DNA from: Flavobacterium sp. 140616W15
GTDB lineage: Bacteria > Bacteroidota > Bacteroidia > Flavobacteriales > Flavobacteriaceae
DNA length: 64,000 nucleotides
NCBI RefSeq assembly: GCF_003668995.1
Contig: NZ_CP033068.1
Span: 2,604,001-2,668,000 of the forward strand
Direction: 5' to 3'
The notes under the pieces: generated by a model
The model's input: only the letters and a program-made list of their open reading frames with translations
The model's database searches: none
Told to the model about the DNA's origin: nothing
Part shown: positions 7,137-16,388 of the stretch, piece by piece
Position numbering within the stretch: position 1 is the stretch's first letter
How the letters are laid out: each line of letters opens with the position of its first letter
Position numbers and translations under genes: made by a program

Positions 7137-10100
7137 ATGAAAAAACACCTAAAATACATAGATGGGAATTCCGATAAATTTTGGCAAATTGAAGTTACAG
7201 GATTAGAATACACTGTTACTTATGGAAAAAATGGAACCAGTGGTACATCCCAAACAAAAAAATTTGCAACAGCTGATGAATGTTTAAAAACCGCCGAAAA
7301 ATTAGTAGCCGAAAAAGAAAAAAAAGGATACTCAGAAACTGGTGATGTCACAATAGCTTCAAAACCAAAAACAGCCAAAAGCGCAAATGCTGATCTAATT
7401 TTACAAGAATACGATGCCATTATAAAATCTAAAAACATTGATTTAATATTGCCTTTCCTGCAAGAGAAATCAAAAGGAAATATTGAAGCCTTAAAAAAGC
7501 ACATCAAGAAAAACAAACGCTATTGGATGACGTACACTGAGTTGTCTAAAGATCCAGATTACGTAAAAAAAGGCAAACATGATTACGGATGGGGAACTCG
7601 TGGAGATAAAATACAAAGTGATATCATTACATTAAGTGCTATTGCATTATTTGATAAAACTGACATTAATTCCTGGGATGAAACTCTAAATTTATTAAAC
7701 GAAATAGACGAAAAAAAGCAAGTCCTGGATATTTTATTATGGGCAAAACCCAACTGGATAGGAACTTTTATACTAGACAAGATAAAAAAACAAGATTGGG
7801 TTGGCTTTAATTATCATATTCTACGAAAACTAGAAGATCAGGATTTATTACAATTTAATCCAGAATTATATGCTTTAACTTTAGCGGCAACTAATGAATG
7901 GCGAGCCAAGATGAAAACTCGAAAGTTCATTACTAATTCATTAAATGACAAGCTAACGTACCAAAGAGATATTCCGGAATTGTTTAATTATGAAACGATT
8001 CTTCATAACAGTTTCTTTAGAGATAATGATTCTCAAGCACATGATGAATTTCAAACTTGGGCAGTACTTTATAAATCGTTATTAGACGATAATAAAATGG
8101 AACGTACTTTCTTTATCGAAAATGCCATCCTGATTCAAACCAAAGAATGGAACAATAACCTGAAATCTTTTTTCAGAAAAAGAATCGAAGAGTTTAATGT
8201 AACAGCAGAAGAACTTATTATCCATCAGGAAAATATTTTCTCTTATTTACATAATCCGTATCCGCCAATAACAAGTTACGGAATCGAGCTTGTTAAAAAA
8301 ATGTACGAGCATCCTAAATTCAAAACCAAATCATTTTTTGAATGGCTAGAACCTTTAATGATGCGTAGTGATTGCAAAGCTGCGATTAAAAGTGTACTGC
8401 CTGTTTTAGAAAAAATTGGTAAATCGAATCCTAAATTAAACAAAACGATTGCATCAATTATAGCTGACGTTTTTGTAATTTCAGATTTAGCATTACAAGA
8501 ACGAGCGAGTAAGATAATTGTAAAAATTGCAACCGAAAAAGACGCTGTACTTAAAGAGAAACTATCTTCTTATGTTACTTTGATGCAAGGAAATATTAAA
8601 TCGGGATTAAGCAATTTTATTGATAATGAAGCTTTAGCGGTTGACGATTCTAATCTCGAAGAATATATATTTGCTCCTAAAAAAGAAGTCTTACTTATCG
8701 AAGAAGTACAGCTTCCTACTGATTGGAATGACGTTGTATTTCAGTTCGGAAACTTTATCGGTTCAGAAGAAGTACTGGATACTGAAATTCTATTGAACGT
8801 ATATATCATGCAAAGGGATTTGTTCCCTTCTGATTATTCAGCACAATTACAACCTTATTTAAAACAACTGCAAAAGAGCTATTTTGAAAGTGTAAATAAA
8901 GATTATGTGAAAACCTTTTTGATGGATAAAATTATAAACATCGAAAATAAATTCAATAGCAAGCATAAACACTATTCTAAAATCAATACGCTGCTGTTAG
9001 CACAACCATTATTGGAGAAAGTACAGCAAAAAATAAATGAAAATTCGGTTTTACCTCTACTCTCTTTCCCTAGCCATAAACCGTATTGGGTTGCTCCTAA
9101 GGTTTTATTAGAAAGGGTTATTGCCTATCAAAATACAAACGAAGAAATTGATTTTCTAGATTTAAGCATTGCTATTTCGCGAATGCCAAGGGAAAATACC
9201 AAAGAAGCTATGCCGCTATTGGATAAAATAGAAGGAGAACTGAAACAGTTATTATCCTTTTGTTTGGGAGTAGATCAAAAATTAAATTTAGGTTCCGAAT
9301 CTCTATTTTCGAAACTATTGGCAACAATGGGAAAAACAACCAAAGAAACTGGAATATTATCTCTTTGGGCTGTAGCAGCAAGAACATTTTATCCAAATGA
9401 TACTTTCACCGAATTTGAAAATACATATTTAAAAGAGGTTCCTTTTGTAGTTTCTTCATTTGTACCTCAGGTTAAATTTAAAGAAAAATGGAATGAATGG
9501 ACCAACTATCAAACCAAACAAAAAGAGAGAACTCCATCTTGGTATGAACTCCGATTTGACTTGCCTAATTACTCAAAAATTCCAAATTATTTATTGTACA
9601 GCCTGGATATCTATCAGCGCCCTAATAGTTGGGATTATTTACTTAATTCAGCAGGAAATACCAATTACTGGCACAGTCTAACGCCACAAAATGATGATGC
9701 ACTTGCTATAACGCTATTGCAAAATTGTGGTACTGGCGATGGATCAAAACCTGATTTAAAAGGTTTTCTGGATATTATAAATCGTCCTGAGTTTACATTT
9801 TCAGACACTTCTTTGCTTTTATATGCTTGTAGTTTCTTTCAGGAAAAGAAAGACATCCGATTAATGGCTTCTGAGGTTTTGATTAATTTGATCGAAAAAC
9901 AAGCGATTGATATGGATGTTTTTGCTCAGAAACTGGCTTTCTTAGCAACTGGAAAATATGGCGTATTCTTACGAATGGTTGATGGATTAATTGCTATAAA
10001 AGATGTTTCGCCATTGCATAACGATGCTTTACTGAAGTTGTTCAATTCCTTTTTTGAAAATCTTGATCTAAAAGACAAGTTACCAACGAGCTTCAAAAAA

Positions 10101-10229
10101 ATCGTCGAAAACTATCTAGATGTTTTAACCAAAACAAATCAAAAACCATCGCCTAAAGCAACTGTTTTCTTTGAGCAATGGAAAGATAATGCTTCGCTTA
10201 AATCATTGATTAAGCAAATTTTAAAATAA
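7137..10229 (+). CDS. WGR-domain protein, large helical C-terminal region
   Basis: 1030 residues. The N-terminal 70 form a WGR domain (FWQIEV, YTVTYGKNGTSGTSQTKKF). The remainder is Leu/Lys/Glu-rich and looks like helical repeats, similar in layout to the large partners of SWIM/MoxR/vWA gene clusters and to MolR-like proteins. No catalytic motif was recognised. Six bases separate it from the SWIM-finger gene, so the two form an operon. WGR domains occur in nucleic-acid-linked proteins such as PARPs; a role in nucleic-acid stress is possible but unproven. Confidence 0.7.
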   Translation: MKKHLKYIDGNSDKFWQIEVTGLEYTVTYGKNGTSGTSQTKKFATADECLKTAEKLVAEKEKKGYSETGDVTIASKPKTAKSANADLILQEYDAIIKSKNIDLILPFLQEKSKGNIEALKKHIKKNKRYWMTYTELSKDPDYVKKGKHDYGWGTRGDKIQSDIITLSAIALFDKTDINSWDETLNLLNEIDEKKQVLDILLWAKPNWIGTFILDKIKKQDWVGFNYHILRKLEDQDLLQFNPELYALTLAATNEWRAKMKTRKFITNSLNDKLTYQRDIPELFNYETILHNSFFRDNDSQAHDEFQTWAVLYKSLLDDNKMERTFFIENAILIQTKEWNNNLKSFFRKRIEEFNVTAEELIIHQENIFSYLHNPYPPITSYGIELVKKMYEHPKFKTKSFFEWLEPLMMRSDCKAAIKSVLPVLEKIGKSNPKLNKTIASIIADVFVISDLALQERASKIIVKIATEKDAVLKEKLSSYVTLMQGNIKSGLSNFIDNEALAVDDSNLEEYIFAPKKEVLLIEEVQLPTDWNDVVFQFGNFIGSEEVLDTEILLNVYIMQRDLFPSDYSAQLQPYLKQLQKSYFESVNKDYVKTFLMDKIINIENKFNSKHKHYSKINTLLLAQPLLEKVQQKINENSVLPLLSFPSHKPYWVAPKVLLERVIAYQNTNEEIDFLDLSIAISRMPRENTKEAMPLLDKIEGELKQLLSFCLGVDQKLNLGSESLFSKLLATMGKTTKETGILSLWAVAARTFYPNDTFTEFENTYLKEVPFVVSSFVPQVKFKEKWNEWTNYQTKQKERTPSWYELRFDLPNYSKIPNYLLYSLDIYQRPNSWDYLLNSAGNTNYWHSLTPQNDDALAITLLQNCGTGDGSKPDLKGFLDIINRPEFTFSDTSLLLYACSFFQEKKDIRLMASEVLINLIEKQAIDMDVFAQKLAFLATGKYGVFLRMVDGLIAIKDVSPLHNDALLKLFNSFFENLDLKDKLPTSFKKIVENYLDVLTKTNQKPSPKATVFFEQWKDNASLKSLIKQILK

Positions 10230-10235
10230 AGAAAA

Positions 10236-11564
10236 ATGACTGATTTAGAATATAATTATAAAGGAATCTCTACATATAGCAAATCCAAAGGAATTAATAA
10301 TTTGGTTTTGGCACATCAAACCGAAATAGAAGAAGTTAATAATATCCCTTGCTTTTTCTGGGGAAGTTTAACCGATCCTTATGTTACTGCAAAATGTTGG
10401 AGTACAATTGCCAAAGTGGTTCGTTCTAGTTTTGGCCCTGTTCCTCCAAGTCTTCGTGATCCGATTGTATCGGCAGGAGCTGAACGATTGCGTTTTGAAG
10501 GATTTTCGTCCTGCAATGGTGTTTATGTAAGATTAGACATGAAACCCGAAGCTATTGATGGCGAATTTATTGCCAACGGAACAACCAATGTCGATTTTAA
10601 TGACCCAATGCTAAATGCACTGAATGCCATTCAAAAAAACGAAAAAGTAACCCTTGCCGTTGGTCAGCAAGAAGTACAGGTCATTACAACCAAAGCTAAA
10701 GTGACCGAAAAGAAAGTGACTTTACCCATGCGATGGATTAAAGGTTTAACGAGTGTGCAGCTTTATCTTGCCGACATGGATGTTAAATATGAATTGAATA
10801 AAATTCAGACCATTCAGTTATTTCAAAGTTTGCCAAAGGGAAGCGTAAAAGGAGATTTTTTTATCACCAAAAGAGCGGGGAAATTCATGTTCTCGACTTT
10901 GGCTACAAACGATAGCGTACGAATTGGCGGTGTACAGCGTTTGCGATTGTTAGAAGGAATTCTGGCAATTGTAGATAAAATTTACATCTACGAATCTTCA
11001 GATAAACAAACTTGTGCGATAGTTTCTGAATTTGGGAAAATGCAATTGTTAATGGCTTTTTCTCCCGATTCGTACCGTGGATTTTCGGGCGAAGGAAATG
11101 TTCTTGAAACCATGACCGAAAACTTACCAATAGAATGGGTTTACGGATTGAACAGTTTATTAAAATCGAATGAAACTTTTGATCCTACGATGCTTTCTAT
11201 CGAAAACGATATTGATTTTGGTACAATGGATAATCTAACTTCTAATTTATCCTCAATGGGATTATTAGGCTATGATTTAAGCGAAAAAGCACATTTTTAT
11301 AGACGTCTTCCTTTTAAAACCGAACGTATTTTGTCTTTAAATCCAAGACTCAAAAATGCCAAAAAATTAATCGATAATGAAGACATTGAAATCGTAGAAC
11401 GCAGAGCCGATTATATTGAAGCCAAAGTAAAAGGTTCAGGCGTAATACACAAAGTGATTATCGAAGGATTAAACCAAAGATGTACTTGTGATTGGTTTAC
11501 TGCCTATCAAGGCAAAAGAGGAATCTGCAAACATATTTTGGGAGTTAAAATGACAATTTCTTAA
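10236..11564 (+). CDS. SWIM zinc-finger protein
   Basis: 442 residues. The C-terminus has the SWIM pattern C-x-C-xn-C-x-H (CTCDW ... GICKHIL) in the last 30 residues; the rest is a conserved region without recognised catalytic motif. SWIM fingers bind nucleic acid or protein. Large SWIM proteins of this type are usually encoded with WGR/helical proteins and often with MoxR ATPase and vWA genes; only the WGR partner is present here. The gene starts 6 bp after its partner and ends before a long palindromic element. Confidence 0.75.
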   Translation: MTDLEYNYKGISTYSKSKGINNLVLAHQTEIEEVNNIPCFFWGSLTDPYVTAKCWSTIAKVVRSSFGPVPPSLRDPIVSAGAERLRFEGFSSCNGVYVRLDMKPEAIDGEFIANGTTNVDFNDPMLNALNAIQKNEKVTLAVGQQEVQVITTKAKVTEKKVTLPMRWIKGLTSVQLYLADMDVKYELNKIQTIQLFQSLPKGSVKGDFFITKRAGKFMFSTLATNDSVRIGGVQRLRLLEGILAIVDKIYIYESSDKQTCAIVSEFGKMQLLMAFSPDSYRGFSGEGNVLETMTENLPIEWVYGLNSLLKSNETFDPTMLSIENDIDFGTMDNLTSNLSSMGLLGYDLSEKAHFYRRLPFKTERILSLNPRLKNAKKLIDNEDIEIVERRADYIEAKVKGSGVIHKVIIEGLNQRCTCDWFTAYQGKRGICKHILGVKMTIS

Positions 11565-11584
11565 AGAATTAGATTTTACTCCTA

Positions 11585-11787
11585 TAAAAAATCGCCCTGA
11601 TAAAACTACCGTTTGGACACAAATATTAGTAATCAATTTTGAACACGAATTTCACGAATTTGCACAAATCTTAATAGATTGATTTAGTTTGTGAAATTAA
11701 TTTCACAAACTAATTAGTGTTAATTAGTGAAATTCGTGTTTGTTTTGTACTTGTGTCCATACGATAGCTGATTCGGGCGATTTTTTA
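11585..11787. repeat. Nested ~200-bp imperfect palindrome (MITE-like)
   Basis: The ends are inverted copies: AAAAAATCGCCC with CCGTTTGGACACAA on the left, TTGTGTCC and GGGCGATTTTTT on the right. Inside, AACACGAATTTCAC is inverted against GTGAAATTCGTGTT. At the centre 11684-11713 is a perfect 30-bp palindrome. It separates the convergent SWIM and tyrosinase genes and could act as a double terminator. A related ACGAATTTCACGAATT block occurs at 60620-60712. Confidence 0.6.
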
Positions 11788-11803
11788 CTTTTTAGTTTCT
11801 GTG

Positions 11804-13267
11804 TTAGTTTGCTTTTACTACACTAATTTTTTCTAGTGTTACTTTAGCATCTCCACCCCCGCTCTTTTTTATAATTACTTCAAAATCTTTATCAGTATCT
11901 AATAAATTATCCGAAATATAATAGGCAAAATTAAGTTTTACTCCACTTTCTGATTTTGAATGTACCTCATCCATTCCGTGATCATGGGCAATCCCAAAGA
12001 AAGTCATTGTCCCAACATATTGATCCGCCTTTCCTGGATAACGAAGATAAACCGTATAATAATCTTTAGGCTCTTTGTAAACTACTACATCTAGATTTAG
12101 TAGCATTTTAGAATTAGCACTTTTAAAAGCTTTATTAGTTCTTTTTGCTAATGTACTGCTTACTTTCTGAGTAAAACCAGTTGGCTCAAGTACCTTACCT
12201 ACTTTCTGTTCCCAAATAACTTCTTCTTTAGCATCTTGAAATGAAATTTTATTTTTTCCTGTCTCATTTACCGCTACAACCGGAGTTTTAGATCCATAAA
12301 GCAACGTATCATATTGATAATCTAGGTTAAAAACGATATCGTAAACTTCCTTCATCGTGTAGGTAATGTGGTCTCCATTGGGAGCTATAAATTCATAAGA
12401 CCAAGGGTTAGCTTCTAACTCTGCTAATGTAGGACGCTGGCCATATTCTGACACATCCCAAGATTCCCAAATACGATCAATCATACTATGATGTAACCAA
12501 AAAACAGGGTCAAATCCTGCTGATTCAACATTTGCCATTAAACCCGAAGTATTTGTTTGGAATATTTCATTATAATAGGTTTCGCTTGGTATTGCATATC
12601 CTCCACCTATAAGATTGTGCATATATCCATGAGGCGCACCTTCTAGGCTTCTAGTAAATCCACCCTTTCCGCCAAAAGAAGGATTTTTTTGCAATTCTGA
12701 AAGTGCCGATTGAATCTCACTTACCTGATTAGGAAGTATTGGTTTACCATCGTTAAGAATACTATATCTCGCTGCAGTATATAAAGAGCCCGATTTATTT
12801 CTTATGGGTGCCGCCATAATGTTATCTACCTTTTCCCTACTTCCGTAATTCCAATATGGGAGAGCAAAATCTTCTTTCCCAGATAATTCACGAACAATTT
12901 TCTCTAAATACCAAATGTACATTCTATGCCATAAAAGAAAATTTAAAGCAGCTCTATCAGATCCATTGTGTGTACAATCTGCCCATGCCCATAATTTATC
13001 TTTAATGTTTTTATACTCTGGGCAAAGTTTATTATCCCCATTAATTGTTTTCGGAACACTATGTATTGCCCCTTGATAATACCAAGAAATGCCGTTTTCA
13101 CAACCTAATGCACGCATTTTTTCAAAGGCGATATTCATTGCTTCTAGATTAGCCCTTCCTTCGAACGTATTAACATTCCAACGCGTATATTTTGCATTGG
13201 CTTTACTCTGACCATAGGATAAACCTGTAATCAGGATAATTAAAAATAAGTTAGTAATTTTTTTCAT
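11804..13267 (-). CDS. Secreted tyrosinase-family copper oxidase
   Basis: About 487 residues from ATG at 13267, chosen because it gives a signal peptide (MKKITNLFLIILITGLSYGQ); an in-frame ATG at 13327 overlaps the preceding gene. The CuA region includes FLLWHRMYIWYLEKI. CuB has PHGYMHNLIGGG and the hallmark DPVFWLHHSMIDRIW. These dinuclear copper enzymes oxidise phenols to quinones. A C-terminal beta domain of about 150 residues follows, as in plant and bacterial polyphenol oxidases. It is last of three genes with two exported partners. Confidence 0.85.
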   Translation of the reverse strand: MKKITNLFLIILITGLSYGQSKANAKYTRWNVNTFEGRANLEAMNIAFEKMRALGCENGISWYYQGAIHSVPKTINGDNKLCPEYKNIKDKLWAWADCTHNGSDRAALNFLLWHRMYIWYLEKIVRELSGKEDFALPYWNYGSREKVDNIMAAPIRNKSGSLYTAARYSILNDGKPILPNQVSEIQSALSELQKNPSFGGKGGFTRSLEGAPHGYMHNLIGGGYAIPSETYYNEIFQTNTSGLMANVESAGFDPVFWLHHSMIDRIWESWDVSEYGQRPTLAELEANPWSYEFIAPNGDHITYTMKEVYDIVFNLDYQYDTLLYGSKTPVVAVNETGKNKISFQDAKEEVIWEQKVGKVLEPTGFTQKVSSTLAKRTNKAFKSANSKMLLNLDVVVYKEPKDYYTVYLRYPGKADQYVGTMTFFGIAHDHGMDEVHSKSESGVKLNFAYYISDNLLDTDKDFEVIIKKSGGGDAKVTLEKISVVKAN

Positions 13268-13307
13268 TTGATTAGATTTAGGGTGAATATTAAATTGTCT
13301 ATTTATA

Positions 13308-13733
13308 TTAAAGTACTTCGACTTCAAAAGTTAAAATCTTAGAATAAGCAGGGTTTGCTTTGTCATAAATTTTAAATTTCACGGTTCCATTACCTATTTT
13401 GTTTACAGGAATTACATGAATAGCAATAAATCCTTGCTGATCTGGATTTAACTTACTAAAAGCTGATCCTTTTGGTATTCCTATCTGGCAAGCTCCATGC
13501 TGACACATCGAACAATCCCATTCTTTAGGAAATGTATTCGAGACTGTTTCCCAAACAAGGTATATGGGTTTGTTAGAAATATTTTCGACTTTAATTTTCG
13601 AAACATCTAATCGTTTATTCTTTAACAAACTTTCCTTATTTATTGCATTACCAACCACAGAAAAAGTAGGCTTGCTTTGTGCAAACGTGATGGAAAAAGA
13701 TAAAAGAATAAAATAGCAGTATATTTTTTTCAT
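13308..13733 (-). CDS. Exported Cys-rich-loop protein, tyrosinase partner
   Basis: 141 residues with signal peptide MKKIYCYFILLSFSITFAQ. The rest looks like a single beta-sandwich domain with a CSMCQHGAC cluster near the middle, a plausible copper site. It stops 40 bp before the tyrosinase start and sits between tyrosinase and a cupredoxin-like gene, so delivery of copper or assembly of tyrosinase is a reasonable guess. No named family was recognised. Confidence 0.6.
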   Translation of the reverse strand: MKKIYCYFILLSFSITFAQSKPTFSVVGNAINKESLLKNKRLDVSKIKVENISNKPIYLVWETVSNTFPKEWDCSMCQHGACQIGIPKGSAFSKLNPDQQGFIAIHVIPVNKIGNGTVKFKIYDKANPAYSKILTFEVEVL

Positions 13734-13750
13734 AATTGGCTTTTTAAATT

Positions 13751-14692
13751 TTAATAGAAAACTGGAATACTAGCCTTGTAATACTCCTTTTTTGAAATCG
13801 GATCTATAAAATGATACATAATAGATTCCTTCTCTCCTACGTTTTCCAAAGAACTGAGTAATTCAATACATTCACTTGGTTGAAGCTGTACTTTATATCC
13901 ATCAGACAATTTCATTATATTAGTCTCGTTTCCAGAGATTAACTGAAGTTTTGTATTAGATGGAAACACTATTTCATGAAGGTATAATCCAGCATTTACC
14001 AAACGAAGCAATACTGGTTCTTTTTTATGTGTTACCGATTGTAAACCTTTATTTTTAAGAACCGTTTCACCATTAATAAAAAAGTAATTAGGCTTATAAA
14101 CTGGAAGAATTATTGGCTTATTTGTATAATCATATTCTGTACCCATAATGGCATCTGTATGCCATTTAGTATCTATTTCGTAACTACACCAGAGCACTTC
14201 GCTCAAGGGTTCAACTGTTGTAGCATGATTCTCTTTTGGACGTATAACTATCACTCCAAACATACCTGCCTGAAGATTAAAAGGATAATTTTCTGGACTA
14301 TAATAAAGATAGGTTCCTGCTTTTTTAGCCTGAAAAGAATAAAAACCATGCTCCATATGATGAACTGGTTCTTTTATCTTCATTAGTTCCTTTTCCTTAT
14401 TCAGTTGTAAGAATTCAATTTCCTTACAATACAAAGAGACAGGATTACCTTGAGAAATATTCCAAAAATCGATATTTACACTATCTCCAACCCTCACATC
14501 AATATAAGATCCTGGCAGAGTAACTTGTCCCGAAAGCGTGTTAGCAAAGCCAAAGGTTCTTATTTTTAAATTGCTACTAATAGCTAATTGCCCTGTTGTT
14601 CTGCCAATAATTAATCTTTCATTTTGAGCAACCAAAAATGTACTAACGAATAAAAAAGAAAATACTACTATAATTTTATTTCGTTTTTTCAT
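13751..14692 (-). CDS. Exported cupredoxin / multicopper-oxidase-like protein
   Basis: 313 residues with signal peptide (VVFSFLFVSTFLVAQ). Residues about 60-150 resemble a multicopper oxidase N-terminal cupredoxin domain (VGDSVNIDFWN, GTYLYYSPENYPFNLQAGMFGVIVI). The His-x-His copper ligands expected in that segment are absent, so it is probably not an oxidase itself. First gene of the tyrosinase operon, 17 bp upstream of the next gene. A -7 TAAATTTG (14755-14748) gives it a likely promoter. Confidence 0.65.
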   Translation of the reverse strand: MKKRNKIIVVFSFLFVSTFLVAQNERLIIGRTTGQLAISSNLKIRTFGFANTLSGQVTLPGSYIDVRVGDSVNIDFWNISQGNPVSLYCKEIEFLQLNKEKELMKIKEPVHHMEHGFYSFQAKKAGTYLYYSPENYPFNLQAGMFGVIVIRPKENHATTVEPLSEVLWCSYEIDTKWHTDAIMGTEYDYTNKPIILPVYKPNYFFINGETVLKNKGLQSVTHKKEPVLLRLVNAGLYLHEIVFPSNTKLQLISGNETNIMKLSDGYKVQLQPSECIELLSSLENVGEKESIMYHFIDPISKKEYYKASIPVFY

Positions 14693-14747
14693 TTATAAAC
14701 TCAAATTAATAAATTAATATCCAACCAAGTTATTCGATATTACAATT

Positions 14748-14755
14748 CAAATTTA
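14748..14755 (-). promoter_or_regulatory. -7 element for the tyrosinase operon
   Basis: TAAATTTG on the minus strand matches the Bacteroidetes TAnnTTTG consensus and lies about 55 bp upstream of the cupredoxin-like start. The 14693-15003 gap holds only this and the rightward XRE promoter. Confidence 0.45.
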
Positions 14756-14990
14756 GAGCTATTTAAAAGCTAAAAACAGCGTATAAATACCTGATTTACA
14801 ACAACAAAAATAATAAATTTAATTAAATTTATGAAACATAATTATCTCCCAAGCTTTCCATAAACAAAAAATACTTTTAAAATTAAAGTAAGAAAAAGCA
14901 TATATTTACATTCTGCAAAAAACAACTCGAATACTATTTTATAGATTAATTGTGTTTTTTACGAATCTCTATTTTTTTAAAAAATTTTAA

Positions 14991-14998
14991 TACCTTTG
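14991..14998 (+). promoter_or_regulatory. -7 element for the XRE regulator; leaderless start
   Basis: TACCTTTG fits TAnnTTTG exactly. Only five bases separate it from the ATG at 15004, so the transcript should begin at or very near the start codon. Confidence 0.55.
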
Positions 14999-15003
14999 AA
15001 TTT

Positions 15004-15408
15004 ATGAGCACAGCAACTAAACCCAAACACATTGGCAGAAATATTAGCCGAATTAGAGAACTTCGTGGTATGAAACAAGAAGCGCTTGCACAAGCCATTG
15101 GTTCAAACCAACAAGCTATTTCCGGAATTGAAGGTAGCGAAGAAGTGGATGCTAAAAAACTGGTTGAAATTGCAAAAGCACTTGGCGTTACAGTAGAAGC
15201 TATCGAAAACTTTTCGGAAGAATCTGTTTTTAATTTCTTTAATAACTTTTACGATAATAGTGCTAATAATGGTCAGGGAAATGGAAACACTAATCATAAT
15301 GCTTGTACTTTCAATCCTCTTGATAAGGTTGTGGAACTTTACGAACGTTTGGTTCAGGCTGAAAAAGAAAAAGTTGAATTTTTAGAAAATTTCATGAAAG
15401 GGAAATAA
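15004..15408 (+). CDS. XRE-family HTH regulator
   Basis: 134 residues from ATG at 15004; an upstream ATG lies before the promoter element and is rejected. An XRE helix-turn-helix spans about 10-65 (RNISRIRELRGMKQEALAQA, QAISGIEG). A short Asn/Gly linker leads to a C-terminal coiled-coil segment (VVELYERLVQAEKEKVEF). C-terminal copies of this gene recur at 18515-18692 and 21773-21950, marking the edges of a tandem duplication. It may regulate the toxin locus; that is unproven. Confidence 0.8.
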   Translation: MSTATKPKHIGRNISRIRELRGMKQEALAQAIGSNQQAISGIEGSEEVDAKKLVEIAKALGVTVEAIENFSEESVFNFFNNFYDNSANNGQGNGNTNHNACTFNPLDKVVELYERLVQAEKEKVEFLENFMKGK

Positions 15409-15431
15409 TATTCTTTTTCTTTATATAATAG

Positions 15432-15465
15432 AAAAGCGCAAATCTTTGAGGTTTGCGCTTTTTTT
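15432..15465 (+). terminator. Hairpin terminator, copy 1 of 3
   Basis: AAAAGCGCAAA pairs with TTTGCGCTTTT, followed by T. Near-identical copies follow the two HTH remnants at 18715 and 21975. Their spacings (about 3.28 and 3.26 kb) measure the tandem duplication. Confidence 0.75.
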
Positions 15466-15469
15466 GTTT

Positions 15470-15689
15470 TAAATTGTTGCTACGAAAGTTAAGAGTTTTC
15501 GCTGGGCGGGGGCAATCCAGCATAACGTTCCCTTACTGCAAGTTGTTTGGGATTAAATTAAGTCTTATTTTCGGATTTTGCCGAAATATCCCAGATACAA
15601 AACCAACTTTCCATTAAGCCAAATGCCCAAATCCGTTGTACTAGCTATTACAAGAAGCCTTACTTTTTTTAGTGGTGTATTTATAACTA
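15470..15689. repeat. Cassette-flanking direct repeat, copy 1
   Basis: About 210 bp repeated with few changes at 18755-18972. It contains GCTGGGCGGGGGCAATCCAGC-type dyad symmetry, CATAACGTT, and further blocks ending just before the immunity-lipoprotein stop codon. It carries no open frame. It may be a recombination site for toxin/immunity cassettes, or simply part of the duplicated unit. Confidence 0.5.
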
Positions 15690-16388
15690 CTACTCCACAT
15701 TAAACTCCCCAGTAACTCTAAAATAAGTTAGACCATAACTGTCTTTAAATTTTTCAGTTTTTAAATTTGGTTGATAAACTTCTTTAAAATCAAATTTCTT
15801 TTTTACGGCGTACCACTTTTTTTCAAATTTATATTCTTTTCCAATATATCCTTCAGTAAAATAAATAACATCATTTTTTATACTCCCATTTACATGATCA
15901 TACCATTCTTTAAATGGAGTTTTGTTTCTTTTACTTGTTTTTATGAAATCATTTGTAATTTCGAAACCTCCAAAATCTTCAACGCTCACAGGTTTTATTA
16001 ATTTAATAATTCCATTTTCAGGAGGACTAAAAAACGTACTACTCAAATCAAATGTACTCAAACAAAAACGACCCTCGTCAGAATAAATAACAAATGTTAC
16101 AGATTGTTTGCCTTCATCGATAAATGTGCCAAACGTTTGTGTTTCGGTTTGACTGTAATAAATATAAACTTGGTTTACTTTTAGAAATGGACTTTTGATT
16201 ACGTTTTGTTTTTTAATAGAATCTTTATAGGTTAAAAAGTCTTTAAAATGTTGAAAAGATCTTTTAACACTTGGGTCAAGTCCTTTAGCAATCTGATAAC
16301 TACGATATTCATCATTAATATCTATTTTTTTACTACTACAATTAATAAAAAGTAACAGTAATAAAAATACAATTATTTTATTTATCAT
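15690..16388 (-). CDS. Immunity-type lipoprotein, copy 1
   Basis: 232 residues with a lipobox (LLLFINC at about 12-18). Paralogue of 18973-19665; the C-terminal half (KPVSVEDFGGFEITNDFIKT, GLTYFRVTGEFNVE) is nearly the same. Its start overlaps the stop of the toxin-like gene by 4 bp (ATGA), so the two are translationally coupled. A lipoprotein directly behind a polymorphic toxin is typically its immunity protein; here this is inferred from order and co-duplication. Confidence 0.65.
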   Translation of the reverse strand: MINKIIVFLLLLLFINCSSKKIDINDEYRSYQIAKGLDPSVKRSFQHFKDFLTYKDSIKKQNVIKSPFLKVNQVYIYYSQTETQTFGTFIDEGKQSVTFVIYSDEGRFCLSTFDLSSTFFSPPENGIIKLIKPVSVEDFGGFEITNDFIKTSKRNKTPFKEWYDHVNGSIKNDVIYFTEGYIGKEYKFEKKWYAVKKKFDFKEVYQPNLKTEKFKDSYGLTYFRVTGEFNVE

